From an uncultured Oscillospiraceae bacterium (GTDB taxonomy: Bacteria > Bacillota > Clostridia > Oscillospirales > Oscillospiraceae): 5,533 nucleotides of DNA. Each line of letters starts with the position of its first letter. Positions within the stretch are counted from its first letter, which is position 1. Where the stretch lies: positions 1 to 5,533 of the forward strand of contig CAKTED010000122.1 of NCBI GenBank assembly GCA_934546725.1, in the 5' to 3' direction. The notes beneath the pieces are model-generated. The model did no database searches, had not been told where the DNA came from, and saw nothing but the letters and a program-made list of their open reading frames with translations. Of the stretch, positions 1 to 5,533 are shown piece by piece. The translations under genes were made by a program, and so were the position numbers.

Positions 1-7
1 AAAGGAG
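1..7 (+). promoter_or_regulatory. Shine-Dalgarno of the RHH gene, favouring a TTG start
   Basis: AAAGGAG directly abuts the ATG at 8-10, which leaves no spacer and makes that ATG a poor start. The in-frame TTG at 17-19 lies 9 bases downstream, a normal spacing, and would give a protein beginning MKKTL. The window begins here, so a further upstream Shine-Dalgarno or start cannot be excluded. Confidence 0.6.
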
Positions 8-16
8 ATGAAGGCT

Positions 17-667
17 TTGAAAAAGACACTGTACAGTCTGATGCTTAACGATGAGGTCGTCCGCGAGGTGGACGCTCTGGCGCATCGGATGGGAACAAAC
101 AGATCGAGCCTGATAAATCAGATCCTGGCTGATTATGTTGATCTCACAACTCCCGAGCGGAGGATAAACGACGTTTTCAGCGCCATTGAGGAGCTGCTCA
201 AGCCGTCAAGAGAGCTTGTGCCGTTCTTTGCGCCGAATACGCCGACGATGTCCATGAAGAGCTCGCTGGAATATAAATACCGCCCGACGGTAAAATACGA
301 GGTGGAGCTTTTCGGCGCGGGACAGAAGTCGCTCGGCGAGCTTTCCGTAATATTCAGAACGCAGTCCGCTTCGCTTATTTCCGCGCTCACTAGCTTCTTC
401 CGCATATGGAAGCGCACGGAGGACAGGTATCTGGCGCCGCTTCTCGGAGGGAGAACGATAAATTATGCGCTGTATGAGGGCAAGTTCGTGCGCAGTATCG
501 CGCTGCCGGATAAGGACTGCACCGCGGACGAGCTTGCAAACGTTATCTCCGATTATGTTCAGCTGATGGACAGGTCCATGAAGGGCTTTCTTACGCAGCG
601 CATGGACGCCGGGGATATCGAAAAGGCCTATTGCGAGCAGCTGAAAAAGCAGCAGCTGCATATTTAA
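17..667 (+). CDS. Ribbon-helix-helix (CopG/Arc-type) protein with unknown C-terminal domain
   Basis: About 216 residues from the TTG at 17 (219 from the ATG at 8; the frame is also open to the window edge). The first ~45 residues fit a ribbon-helix-helix fold: a short strand (TLYSLMLND), a helix (EVVREVDALAHRMG), the turn TNRSS, and a second helix (LINQILADYVDL). RHH proteins bind DNA as dimers through the strand, so a transcription regulator is the likely role. The remaining ~165 residues, starting with a linker rich in S, P and F, form a mixed strand/helix region that I do not recognise. It could be an effector-sensing or oligomerisation domain. Plain CopG proteins are under 100 residues, so this is a large member. 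clpB follows after 50 bases with no obvious promoter between, which suggests one operon and perhaps control of clpB or autoregulation; that role is inference. An antitoxin role is less likely, because no toxin-like partner lies next to it downstream. Confidence 0.8.
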   Translation: MKKTLYSLMLNDEVVREVDALAHRMGTNRSSLINQILADYVDLTTPERRINDVFSAIEELLKPSRELVPFFAPNTPTMSMKSSLEYKYRPTVKYEVELFGAGQKSLGELSVIFRTQSASLISALTSFFRIWKRTEDRYLAPLLGGRTINYALYEGKFVRSIALPDKDCTADELANVISDYVQLMDRSMKGFLTQRMDAGDIEKAYCEQLKKQQLHI

Positions 668-678
668 AATGAAGAAAT

Positions 679-700
679 GTCGGCGGTCCTGCCGCTGGAC
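679..700 (+). other. Small hairpin in the RHH-clpB gap
   Basis: GCGG (683-686) pairs with CCGC (692-695) around the loop TCCTG. Outer pairs 682/696 (wobble), 681/697 and 680/698 (wobble) extend the stem. No T-run follows and the clpB Shine-Dalgarno starts at 703, so it is not an intrinsic terminator. It might protect the clpB message or tune its translation. The stem is short and could be chance. Confidence 0.3.
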
Positions 701-717
701 TTAAGGAGGGTTTATTT

Positions 718-3300
718 ATGAATTCTCAGAACTTTACTCAGAAAACGATAGAAACGATCCAGACCGCGCAGAGAATGGCGGAGGAGAACAGCAATCAGTA
801 TATCGTTCCCGAGCATCTGCTCTATGCGCTGACAGATCAGGACGGCGGGCTTATCCCGTCCATATTCGGCAAAATGGGCGTTGACTGCAATGCCGTTCTG
901 GCGGAGCTGGATACGGCGATAGCCGCTCTGCCGAAGGTTTCGGGTGATAATAAGGATGTTTACCTGTCGCAGGACGCGGACAGGGTGCTGCGCGCGGCTG
1001 AAAAGGCCGCAAAGAGCATGGGCGACGAGTATATCTCCGTCGAGCACATTATGATAGGCATCTTTGCCAACGCGACCCCGGCAATAAAGAATATTTTTTC
1101 AAACCACGGTATCACGAAGGGCGCATTCTCCGAGCAGCTCAGCAAGGTGAAGAGCGGCCCTGTTACGAGCGATAATCCGGAGAGTACCTATGACGCGCTC
1201 AGCAAATACGGCACGGACCTTGTAAAGCGCGCGCGTTCACAGGAGCTTGACCCCGTCATCGGCAGAGATACCGAGATAAGAAACGTTATAAGGATCCTGT
1301 CACGAAAGACGAAGAACAACCCCGTCCTCATCGGTGAGCCCGGCGTAGGTAAAACCGCAATAGCGGAGGGGCTTGCGCAGCGTATCGTGCGCGGAGATGT
1401 GCCGGACGGGCTGAAGAACAAGACCATCTTTTCACTTGATATGGGCGCTCTTATCGCGGGCGCGAAGTACAGAGGCGAATTTGAGGAAAGACTGAAGGCC
1501 GTACTGGAGGAGATCAGAAAATCCGAGGGCGGTATAATTCTTTTCATCGATGAGCTGCATACAATAGTAGGAGCCGGCAAAACAGAAGGAAGCATGGACG
1601 CGGGCAATCTGCTCAAGCCCATGCTGGCAAGAGGTGAGCTGCACTGCATCGGCGCGACTACACTTGACGAATACCGAAAGTATATAGAGAAGGACGCCGC
1701 GCTTGAGCGCCGTTTCCAGCCCGTTATGGTAGATGAGCCGAGCGTGGAGGATACGATATCCATCCTGAGAGGACTGAAGGAGCGCTACGAGGTATATCAC
1801 GGCGTGCGTATTCATGATAACGCGCTCGTTGCGGCCGCAACGCTTTCAAACAGGTATATTACGGACAGATTCCTGCCTGATAAGGCCATAGACCTCGTTG
1901 ACGAGGCCTGCGCGCTTATCAGGACGGAGATAGACTCCATGCCGTCCGAGATGGACGATATCCGCAGAAAGATAATGCAGCTCGAGATCGAGGAGATGGC
2001 GCTGAAGAAGGAAACGGATCAGCTGTCAAAGGAGCGGCTTGAAAAGCTTACAAAGGAGCTTGCGGACCTCAAGGACAGGTTTAACGAGATGAAGTCGCGC
2101 TGGGAAAGCGAAAAGAACAGCGTTGACGAGGTGAAGAGCATCAAGAGCGAGATCGAGCGCGTGCGCGGCGAGATAGAGAACGCGCAGCTGCACTATGAGT
2201 ATGAAAAGGCGGCGAAGCTGAAATATTCCGATCTGCCCGCGCTGGAGCACCGGCTGGAAGAGGCCGAGAAGAACAGCGAGGCAAAGAAGAGCAGCTCCAT
2301 GGTCCACGATACCGTGACCGAGGAGGAGATAGCGGGCATCGTCGCAAAGTGGACCGGTATCCCGGTTTCAAAGCTCATGGAGGGCGAGCGCGAGAAGCTG
2401 CTGAGCCTTGATAAGATCATCCATAAGAGAGTTATAGGCCAGGACGAGGCCGTGCAGAAGGTAACGGAGGCAATACTCCGTTCAAGAGCCGGTATCGCCG
2501 ATCCGAATCGTCCGATAGGCAGCTTCCTCTTCCTTGGCCCCACGGGCGTTGGCAAAACGGAGCTTGCAAAATCGCTGGCGGAGTGCCTGTTTGATGATGA
2601 ACACAGCATGGTGAGGATCGATATGACGGAGTATATGGAGAAATTCTCCGTGTCGCGTCTTATCGGAGCGCCTCCGGGATACGTGGGCTATGACGAGGGC
2701 GGTCAGCTCACGGAAGCCGTGCGCAGAAAGCCCTACTCTGTCGTGCTGTTCGATGAGGTGGAAAAGGCCCACCCGGACGTATTCAATATTCTGCTCCAGA
2801 TCCTTGATGACGGCCGCATAACGGACAGTCAGGGCAGAACGGTGGACTTCAAAAACACCATAATCATTCTCACTTCAAACCTTGGCAGCCAGTACCTGCT
2901 TGACGGTATTGACGATAAGGGCGAGATATCCGAAGAGGCGCGCGAGGCCGTAAAGGGCGAGCTGCGCAGAAGCTTCAGACCCGAGTTTCTCAACAGGCTT
3001 GACGAGATAATCTTCTTCAAACCGCTCACAAAGGATAATCTGTCGAATATTATCGATATCCTTGTCGCGTCGCTCAGAAGCCGCCTGGCGGATAAGACAC
3101 TGAAGCTTGAGATCACGGACGCGGCAAAGGCGCTCATCATAGACCAGGGCTTCGACCCCGTTTACGGCGCGAGACCCATGAAGAGATTCCTGCAGAGCAG
3201 GGTCGAAACGCTTATCGCGAGGAAGATACTTGCGGACGATGCCGCGCCGAACTCCACCATTACCGTGGATGTTGAAAACGGCGAGCTTGTGTGCCGGTAA
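718..3300 (+). CDS. clpB: ClpB ATP-dependent disaggregase (Hsp104 family)
   Basis: Hexameric cytosolic AAA+ chaperone that threads aggregated proteins through its central pore, working with DnaK/DnaJ/GrpE. At 860 residues it is full length (E. coli ClpB has 857), and key residues fall at nearly the same numbers. Order: two Clp-N repeats (~1-145); AAA+ module D1 with Walker A GEPGVGKT (206-213), pore tyrosine Y251, Walker B ending D278-E279 and arginine fingers R331/R332; the charged coiled-coil M domain (~405-525, with the LKYSDLP motif around Y503) that contacts DnaK; AAA+ module D2 with Walker A GPTGVGKT (607-614), pore motif GYVGY (Y655), Walker B LFDE (D679-E680), arginine finger R760 and sensor-2 GARPMKR (R819). 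The long M domain and the lack of a visible IGF/IGL ClpP-docking loop separate it from ClpA, ClpC and ClpX. The start is fixed by AAGGAGG at 703-709, 8 bases before the ATG. No CIRCE or CtsR repeat is visible in the upstream gap. No frameshift or missing catalytic residue is seen. Confidence 0.98.
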   Translation: MNSQNFTQKTIETIQTAQRMAEENSNQYIVPEHLLYALTDQDGGLIPSIFGKMGVDCNAVLAELDTAIAALPKVSGDNKDVYLSQDADRVLRAAEKAAKSMGDEYISVEHIMIGIFANATPAIKNIFSNHGITKGAFSEQLSKVKSGPVTSDNPESTYDALSKYGTDLVKRARSQELDPVIGRDTEIRNVIRILSRKTKNNPVLIGEPGVGKTAIAEGLAQRIVRGDVPDGLKNKTIFSLDMGALIAGAKYRGEFEERLKAVLEEIRKSEGGIILFIDELHTIVGAGKTEGSMDAGNLLKPMLARGELHCIGATTLDEYRKYIEKDAALERRFQPVMVDEPSVEDTISILRGLKERYEVYHGVRIHDNALVAAATLSNRYITDRFLPDKAIDLVDEACALIRTEIDSMPSEMDDIRRKIMQLEIEEMALKKETDQLSKERLEKLTKELADLKDRFNEMKSRWESEKNSVDEVKSIKSEIERVRGEIENAQLHYEYEKAAKLKYSDLPALEHRLEEAEKNSEAKKSSSMVHDTVTEEEIAGIVAKWTGIPVSKLMEGEREKLLSLDKIIHKRVIGQDEAVQKVTEAILRSRAGIADPNRPIGSFLFLGPTGVGKTELAKSLAECLFDDEHSMVRIDMTEYMEKFSVSRLIGAPPGYVGYDEGGQLTEAVRRKPYSVVLFDEVEKAHPDVFNILLQILDDGRITDSQGRTVDFKNTIIILTSNLGSQYLLDGIDDKGEISEEAREAVKGELRRSFRPEFLNRLDEIIFFKPLTKDNLSNIIDILVASLRSRLADKTLKLEITDAAKALIIDQGFDPVYGARPMKRFLQSRVETLIARKILADDAAPNSTITVDVENGELVCR

Positions 3301-3314
3301 AAGCATGATTAAAA

Positions 3315-3335
3315 ATGACGCCGTATCGGCGTTAT
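3315..3335. other. Hairpin just after clpB
   Basis: A 9-bp stem, ATGACGCCG with CGGCGTTAT (one G-T pair), closes on a three-base TAT loop 15 bases after the clpB stop. It has no T-run on the + strand. On the - strand it is followed by a run of five T (complement of A3311-3315), so it could act as a weak terminator against antisense transcription or as a 3'-end stabiliser for the clpB mRNA. Confidence 0.45.
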
Positions 3336-3348
3336 GAAAGGCATGTTG

Positions 3349-3381
3349 GGCCGGGATCCCGAAAGGGGTCCCGGCCATTTT
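3349..3381 (+). terminator. Intrinsic terminator of clpB
   Basis: A 12-bp GC-rich stem (3349-3360 with 3365-3376, one G-T wobble) closes on a GAAA tetraloop and is followed by ATTTT. The stem is very stable but the T-run is short. It sits about 50 bases after the clpB stop and ends the RHH-clpB unit. Confidence 0.85.
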
Positions 3382-3410
3382 GCGCGCCGCGCACAGGTTG
3401 ACTCAGAGTA

Positions 3411-3458
3411 AAAAAATGGAGAAAATACATTGACAAACTGTTATTCTCATGTTAGCAT
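3411..3458 (+). promoter_or_regulatory. Strong sigma-A-type promoter with A-rich upstream element
   Basis: A perfect -35 TTGACA (3430-3435) is followed after 17 bases by TAGCAT (3453-3458; four of six consensus bases). TG at 3450-3451 makes an extended -10 (TGTTAGCAT). The DNA just upstream (3411-3428) is A-rich like an UP element. The predicted transcription start is about 3464-3467. There is no good Shine-Dalgarno or long gene close behind, so it probably drives the structured RNA and the small DUF2292 gene. A weaker second candidate, TTGACT at 3398-3403 with GAAAAT at 3421-3426, overlaps it. Confidence 0.75.
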
Positions 3459-3464
3459 AATAAC

Positions 3465-3694
3465 AGATAAATGAACAGGTTTTCCGAAGCCCTTCACCCT
3501 AAAGCGCGGCGTCCGCGCCAGGGGCGTCCGGCCGGAACCCGGGAGCCGGATTTATGCTCCGGCGCGTGGGATCCCATACCGCAGCGTCAGAAATGTGGCG
3601 GTACTCCATTCTTGAGAGAGGAAGACGGGTAAGTGAATGAACCGATGCAGCAAATCGGTTTTGGCCTGCTTTGACTTTCTCGAAGCAGGTCTTT
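3465..3694 (+). ncRNA. Candidate structured non-coding RNA or long regulatory leader
   Basis: The DNA between the strong promoter and the small DUF2292 gene can fold extensively. A long-range helix pairs TTCACCC (3493-3499) with GGG (3627-3629, of which two pair with CC) and GTGAA (3633-3637), leaving a TAA bulge. It would enclose three hairpins: GCGCGG/CCGCGC (3504-3518), GCCGGA/TCCGGC (3545-3563, with a competing GGAGC/GCTCC register) and TACCGC/GCGGTA (3577-3603). Two tandem hairpins follow, at 3639-3661 (loop GCAGCAA) and 3664-3690 (11 pairs), the second trailed by CTTTT. This is the architecture of a free-standing RNA of ~230 bases or of a leader with a terminator hairpin. I see no tmRNA, RNase P, SRP, T-box, SAM-I, cobalamin or ZTP signature. 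Among known clostridial structured RNAs, raiA RNA has about the right size and should be compared, but I cannot confirm a match by eye. The RNA boundaries are inferred from the promoter and last hairpin. Confidence 0.55.
3664..3694 (+). terminator. Possible intrinsic terminator or attenuator hairpin
   Basis: GCCTGCTTTGA (3664-3674) pairs with TCGAAGCAGGT (3680-3690) over 11 positions (two G-T wobbles) around a five-base loop, followed by CTTTTC. The U-tract is only four long, so termination may be partial. Read-through would supply the message for the small gene at 3762. Confidence 0.45.
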
Positions 3695-3761
3695 TCAGTA
3701 CCTTGAGGAAGCGGAAAGCTGTATATTTCACGTTCACATATGGAAAGGAAGCTGCGCAGCC

Positions 3762-3920
3762 ATGCCCGGAACGGATAAGGATACGCTCAGGATAACTGAG
3801 CAGGACAAACAGGTGATACGTCTGATGCGGGAGCTCAATTACGGACAGCTCGTTATTAATGTTAAAGAGGGAAAACCCATTCATGTGGAGGAAATCCGCA
3901 GGAGCATACTTATAAAGTAA
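3762..3920 (+). CDS. Small YezD-family (DUF2292) protein
   Basis: 52 residues beginning MPGTDKDTLRITEQ. The core reads LNYGQLVINVKEGKPIHVEE, which fits the DUF2292/YezD pattern: Tyr-Gly, then alternating hydrophobic residues of a beta strand, a Gly turn (EGK), and a second strand ending in Val-Glu-Glu, preceded by a helix (QVIRLMREL). Length is typical for that family. Its biochemical function is unknown; YezD-like genes are often found near sulfur assimilation genes, but no such gene is visible here. It is cytosolic, with no signal peptide or membrane segment. GGAAAGGAA (3742-3750) is a plausible Shine-Dalgarno 11 bases before the ATG, and the palindrome GCTGCGCAGC fills most of that spacer. 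No other usual start codon lies in frame back to the stop at 3672. The gene lies between the structured RNA and the long terminator, so it is probably transcribed from the promoter at 3430-3458. Confidence 0.75.
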   Translation: MPGTDKDTLRITEQDKQVIRLMRELNYGQLVINVKEGKPIHVEEIRRSILIK

Positions 3921-3972
3921 CATCAGACGGCAAAAACTGAACAGGCTGTGAGGCCGGGTGACTGAAAGAATC

Positions 3973-4041
3973 GGGACCCAGTGAAGGTCGAGCTCGCGTT
4001 TTGTACGCAGTTCGGCTTTTTCCGGGTCTTTTTTTCTTTTT
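3973..4041 (+). terminator. Long, strong intrinsic terminator after the DUF2292 gene
   Basis: The main stem runs 3983-3999 with 4005-4020 (GAAGGTCGAGCT plus GCGT on the 5' side, one bulged C at 3995, several G-T pairs, loop TTTGT). It is extended outward, past a small mismatch, by GACCC (3975-3979) with GGGTC (4024-4028). It runs into seven T, one C and five T (4029-4041). It begins about 55 bases after the DUF2292 stop and separates that transcript from the phosphoesterase gene. Confidence 0.85.
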
Positions 4042-4079
4042 ACGGCCGGAATCAAAGCTGAAAATTAAAAAATGAGAAC

Positions 4080-4083
4080 GGAG
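4080..4083 (+). promoter_or_regulatory. Shine-Dalgarno deciding the phosphoesterase start
   Basis: GGAG lies 6 bases before the ATG at 4090, while the earlier in-frame ATG at 4072 is preceded only by A/T-rich DNA. The 4090 start also puts MKKR directly before the hydrophobic signal-peptide core. I see no convincing promoter in the ~40 bases between the terminator and this site. Confidence 0.7.
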
Positions 4084-4089
4084 AAAAGC

Positions 4090-5517
4090 ATGAAAAAACG
4101 TCTTTTCAGCATCCTGACCGCCATTGCGGCGGCAGCGGCGCTCTGCTGCCCCGCGGCGGCAGCGACCCTTTCATGGACGGAGGACCCTGCCACGAGCATG
4201 ACCGTTACCTGGAGAAGCGACGCTTCGGGCGAGCAGACGCTGCAGCTTGTAGCGGAGGATGATTTCGAGGCCCATGGCTTTGCCGGCGCGCGGGAGGAAA
4301 GGGTCTATGGGCGCGATATCAGCCCTGACGGCAATGGAGCTTATCATTATGAAGTAACGGTTCGCGGGCTTACTCCGGGTGAGCGTTATGTCTGCCGCGT
4401 TGGAGACAATAATGGCTGGAGCGGTGAGCTGCGCTTCAGAACGGATGATCCGTTGGCGCGGAGCGTGACATTTGCATACTTTGGAGATGCGCAGCCGGGC
4501 GGAAGCGCCGGATATGAAGGCTTTGCGGCTCTTGCCGAAAGCGTTTATACGGCGCATCCTGAGCTTTCATTTGCCATGATGGGTGGGGATATGGTGAATT
4601 CAGGCGTATCGCCTGCGCAGTTTGACGCGTTTTCTGCCGCTGTGGAGAGTGCCATGCCGGGGCTTCCTCTTTTTGCCGTTAACGGTAATCATGAGAGCAA
4701 CTATCCGGGCGGAAAGCCTGAGCTTTATCTTGATATCTTTGCCCTCCCGCGAAACGGTCCGAAGGGCTTTACCGAGGAGATGTATTCTTTTGATGCAGGC
4801 AACGTTCATATCGTTGCGGTGAACTCCTGGGTATTTTCCGGCGAGCAGAAGCTGACGGAGGAGGATTACGACCGCCTTTCGGAATGGCTGAAGAATGACC
4901 TTGCCTCCAGTACGGCGGACTGGCAGATCGTTGTTACTCATATCCCGGTGCAGGCGGTTCACAGCGACATGACGGCTGAAAGGCTTAAGGAGGCCTGGGG
5001 GCCGATCCTTGAGGACTACGGCGTGGATCTTGTGCTGGAGGGTCACCAGCATGTATATTCCCGCAGCGTGCCTCTCTATCGCGGCAAAACGGACTACGAA
5101 AACGGTATTACATATATAATGGGAGTTTCCGGCAGCAAGTTCTATTCTTCGTCGGACGAAACGCGGGCGGCCCGCGTGGTGTACAATACGGCAAACTGCC
5201 AGATCATCCGCAGCGACGATATGACGCTCAGCGTACAGACGGTGGATGCGGACGGGAACGAGATGGATTATATTTCACTGCCGCAGCGCACGGGCGCTCA
5301 GACGCGGCTTGCGTATGTTACGCGGCTCTGGATGGCGGCCGGATCGCCGCAGGCGGGGGAGAGCCCCTTTGCGGATACGGACAGCCCTGCGATGGCATGG
5401 GCGGCTGAGGCCGGTATAATAGAGGGCTACGGGAACGGCATCGCCGGACCCGACGATCTTATAACCGACTGGCAGATAGCGCTTATCGATGCGCGCATGA
5501 ACGGAGAGAATAAATGA
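4090..5517 (+). CDS. Secreted purple-acid-phosphatase-like metallophosphoesterase with SLH tail
   Basis: 475 residues from the ATG at 4090. Residues 1-25 are a signal peptide: MKKR, an Ala/Leu-rich core, and cleavage probably after the run of Ala ending at 25; no good lipobox. Residues ~26-123 resemble the fibronectin-III-like N domain of purple acid phosphatases (TMTVTWRS strand, LTPGERYVCRVG). Residues ~127-350 are a calcineurin-like phosphoesterase core with all five metal-binding motifs: GDAQ (D133), GGDMV (D167), GNHE (N200), VVTH (H284) and GHQH (H319, H321). It should hydrolyse phosphate mono- or diesters outside the cell; the substrate is not evident. The purple acid phosphatase tyrosine of GDxxY is replaced by N170, so the typical purple Fe-Tyr centre is unlikely. 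Residues ~400-475 look like SLH sequence: half a motif (TRLAYVTRLWMAAGSP), then FADTDS, AAEAGIIEGYGNG and PDDLITDWQIAL, in which the usual TR reads TD. SLH motifs bind cell-wall polysaccharide, so the enzyme may be wall-attached, although three motifs are usual. The stop overlaps the next start (ATGA). Confidence 0.9.
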   Translation: MKKRLFSILTAIAAAAALCCPAAAATLSWTEDPATSMTVTWRSDASGEQTLQLVAEDDFEAHGFAGAREERVYGRDISPDGNGAYHYEVTVRGLTPGERYVCRVGDNNGWSGELRFRTDDPLARSVTFAYFGDAQPGGSAGYEGFAALAESVYTAHPELSFAMMGGDMVNSGVSPAQFDAFSAAVESAMPGLPLFAVNGNHESNYPGGKPELYLDIFALPRNGPKGFTEEMYSFDAGNVHIVAVNSWVFSGEQKLTEEDYDRLSEWLKNDLASSTADWQIVVTHIPVQAVHSDMTAERLKEAWGPILEDYGVDLVLEGHQHVYSRSVPLYRGKTDYENGITYIMGVSGSKFYSSSDETRAARVVYNTANCQIIRSDDMTLSVQTVDADGNEMDYISLPQRTGAQTRLAYVTRLWMAAGSPQAGESPFADTDSPAMAWAAEAGIIEGYGNGIAGPDDLITDWQIALIDARMNGENK

Positions 5518-5533
5518 AGAAAAGATTTCTTAC
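5514..5533 (+). CDS. Start of a downstream gene, cut by the window edge
   Basis: The ATG at 5514-5516 overlaps the TGA of the phosphoesterase gene as ATGA. GGAG at 5503-5506 lies 7 bases upstream. The six complete codons read MKKRFL, a typical opening of a signal peptide and very like the neighbour's MKKRLF, so another exported protein is likely. The product cannot be identified. The overlap suggests translational coupling in one operon. Confidence 0.6.

Noticed and set aside
1188..1763. Long open frame on the - strand within clpB
   Set aside because: It is antisense to a highly conserved AAA+ module and has the Ser/Leu-rich composition typical of the reverse of such a gene. It has no independent support.
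3567..3576. Ten-base palindrome TGGGATCCCA as an operator
   Set aside because: It is short, single-copy and lies within the structured region well downstream of the promoter. GGGATCCC also occurs in the clpB terminator, but an eight-base match in GC-rich stems can be chance.
3585..3610. T-box-like element suggested by TGTGGCGGTACTCC
   Set aside because: The order of bases does not match the conserved T-box core (GGTGGTACCGCG type), and no specifier stem or aminoacyl-tRNA gene context is present.
3471..3632. Open frame of 53 residues on the + strand inside the putative structured RNA, starting just after the predicted transcription start
   Set aside because: No Shine-Dalgarno precedes the ATG, the composition is rich in Arg, Pro and Gly as expected from GC-rich stems, no family is recognised, and the frame coincides with the predicted helices.
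3703..3727. Possible separate promoter for the DUF2292 gene (TTGAGG and TATATT)
   Set aside because: The spacing is only 13 bases and the -35 is imperfect, so the pair is unlikely to work as a sigma-A promoter.
3953..3985. Cobalamin- or ZTP-riboswitch-like fragment around GGGTGACTG and GGGACCCAGTG
   Set aside because: Only short stretches resemble the consensus, they lie after the small gene, and the second half forms the base of the terminator stem.
3552..4055. 167-residue open frame on the - strand across the structured RNA, the DUF2292 gene and its terminator
   Set aside because: It runs through the terminator and opposite a better-supported gene, and its translation shows no recognisable domain. 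It is most likely a shadow frame.

Overview
The window looks like a piece of chromosome from a Gram-positive anaerobe of the class Clostridia, probably an Oscillospirales/Ruminococcaceae-type gut bacterium. The evidence is purine-rich Shine-Dalgarno sequences (AAGGAGG, AAAGGAG), sigma-A-like promoter elements, a secreted enzyme ending in an S-layer homology (SLH) tail of the kind common in these bacteria, and moderately GC-rich coding sequence around AT-richer promoter DNA. The taxonomic call is inference. All supported genes are on the + strand.

Left part (1-3381): a ribbon-helix-helix (RHH) DNA-binding protein with an unrecognised C-terminal domain is followed after 50 bases by a full-length, intact clpB, the AAA+ disaggregase. 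The gap holds a small hairpin and a strong Shine-Dalgarno but no visible heat-shock operator (no CIRCE, no CtsR box). The pair is therefore probably co-transcribed from a promoter left of the window. A GC-rich hairpin with a GAAA loop ends the unit.

Middle part (3382-4071): there is no long gene here, but the region is densely organised. An A-rich tract, a perfect TTGACA -35 and an extended -10 form a strong promoter at 3411-3458. Behind it lie about 230 bases able to fold into a closing long-range helix, several internal hairpins and two tandem 3' hairpins, the last followed by CTTTT. I read this as a structured non-coding RNA or a regulatory leader, of a class I cannot identify with confidence. 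It is followed by a 52-residue protein of the YezD/DUF2292 type, then by a very long intrinsic terminator with a T-rich tail at 3973-4041.

Right part (4072-5533): a secreted calcineurin-like phosphoesterase of the purple-acid-phosphatase type has a signal peptide, a fibronectin-III-like N domain, a metallophosphatase core and about one and a half SLH motifs. Its stop codon overlaps (ATGA) the start of another gene beginning MKKRFL, which leaves the window after six codons. The two probably form an operon of exported proteins.

The three parts look like separate transcription units. The most interesting stretch is the middle one: a strong promoter driving a structured RNA, with a tiny DUF2292 protein before the final terminator.
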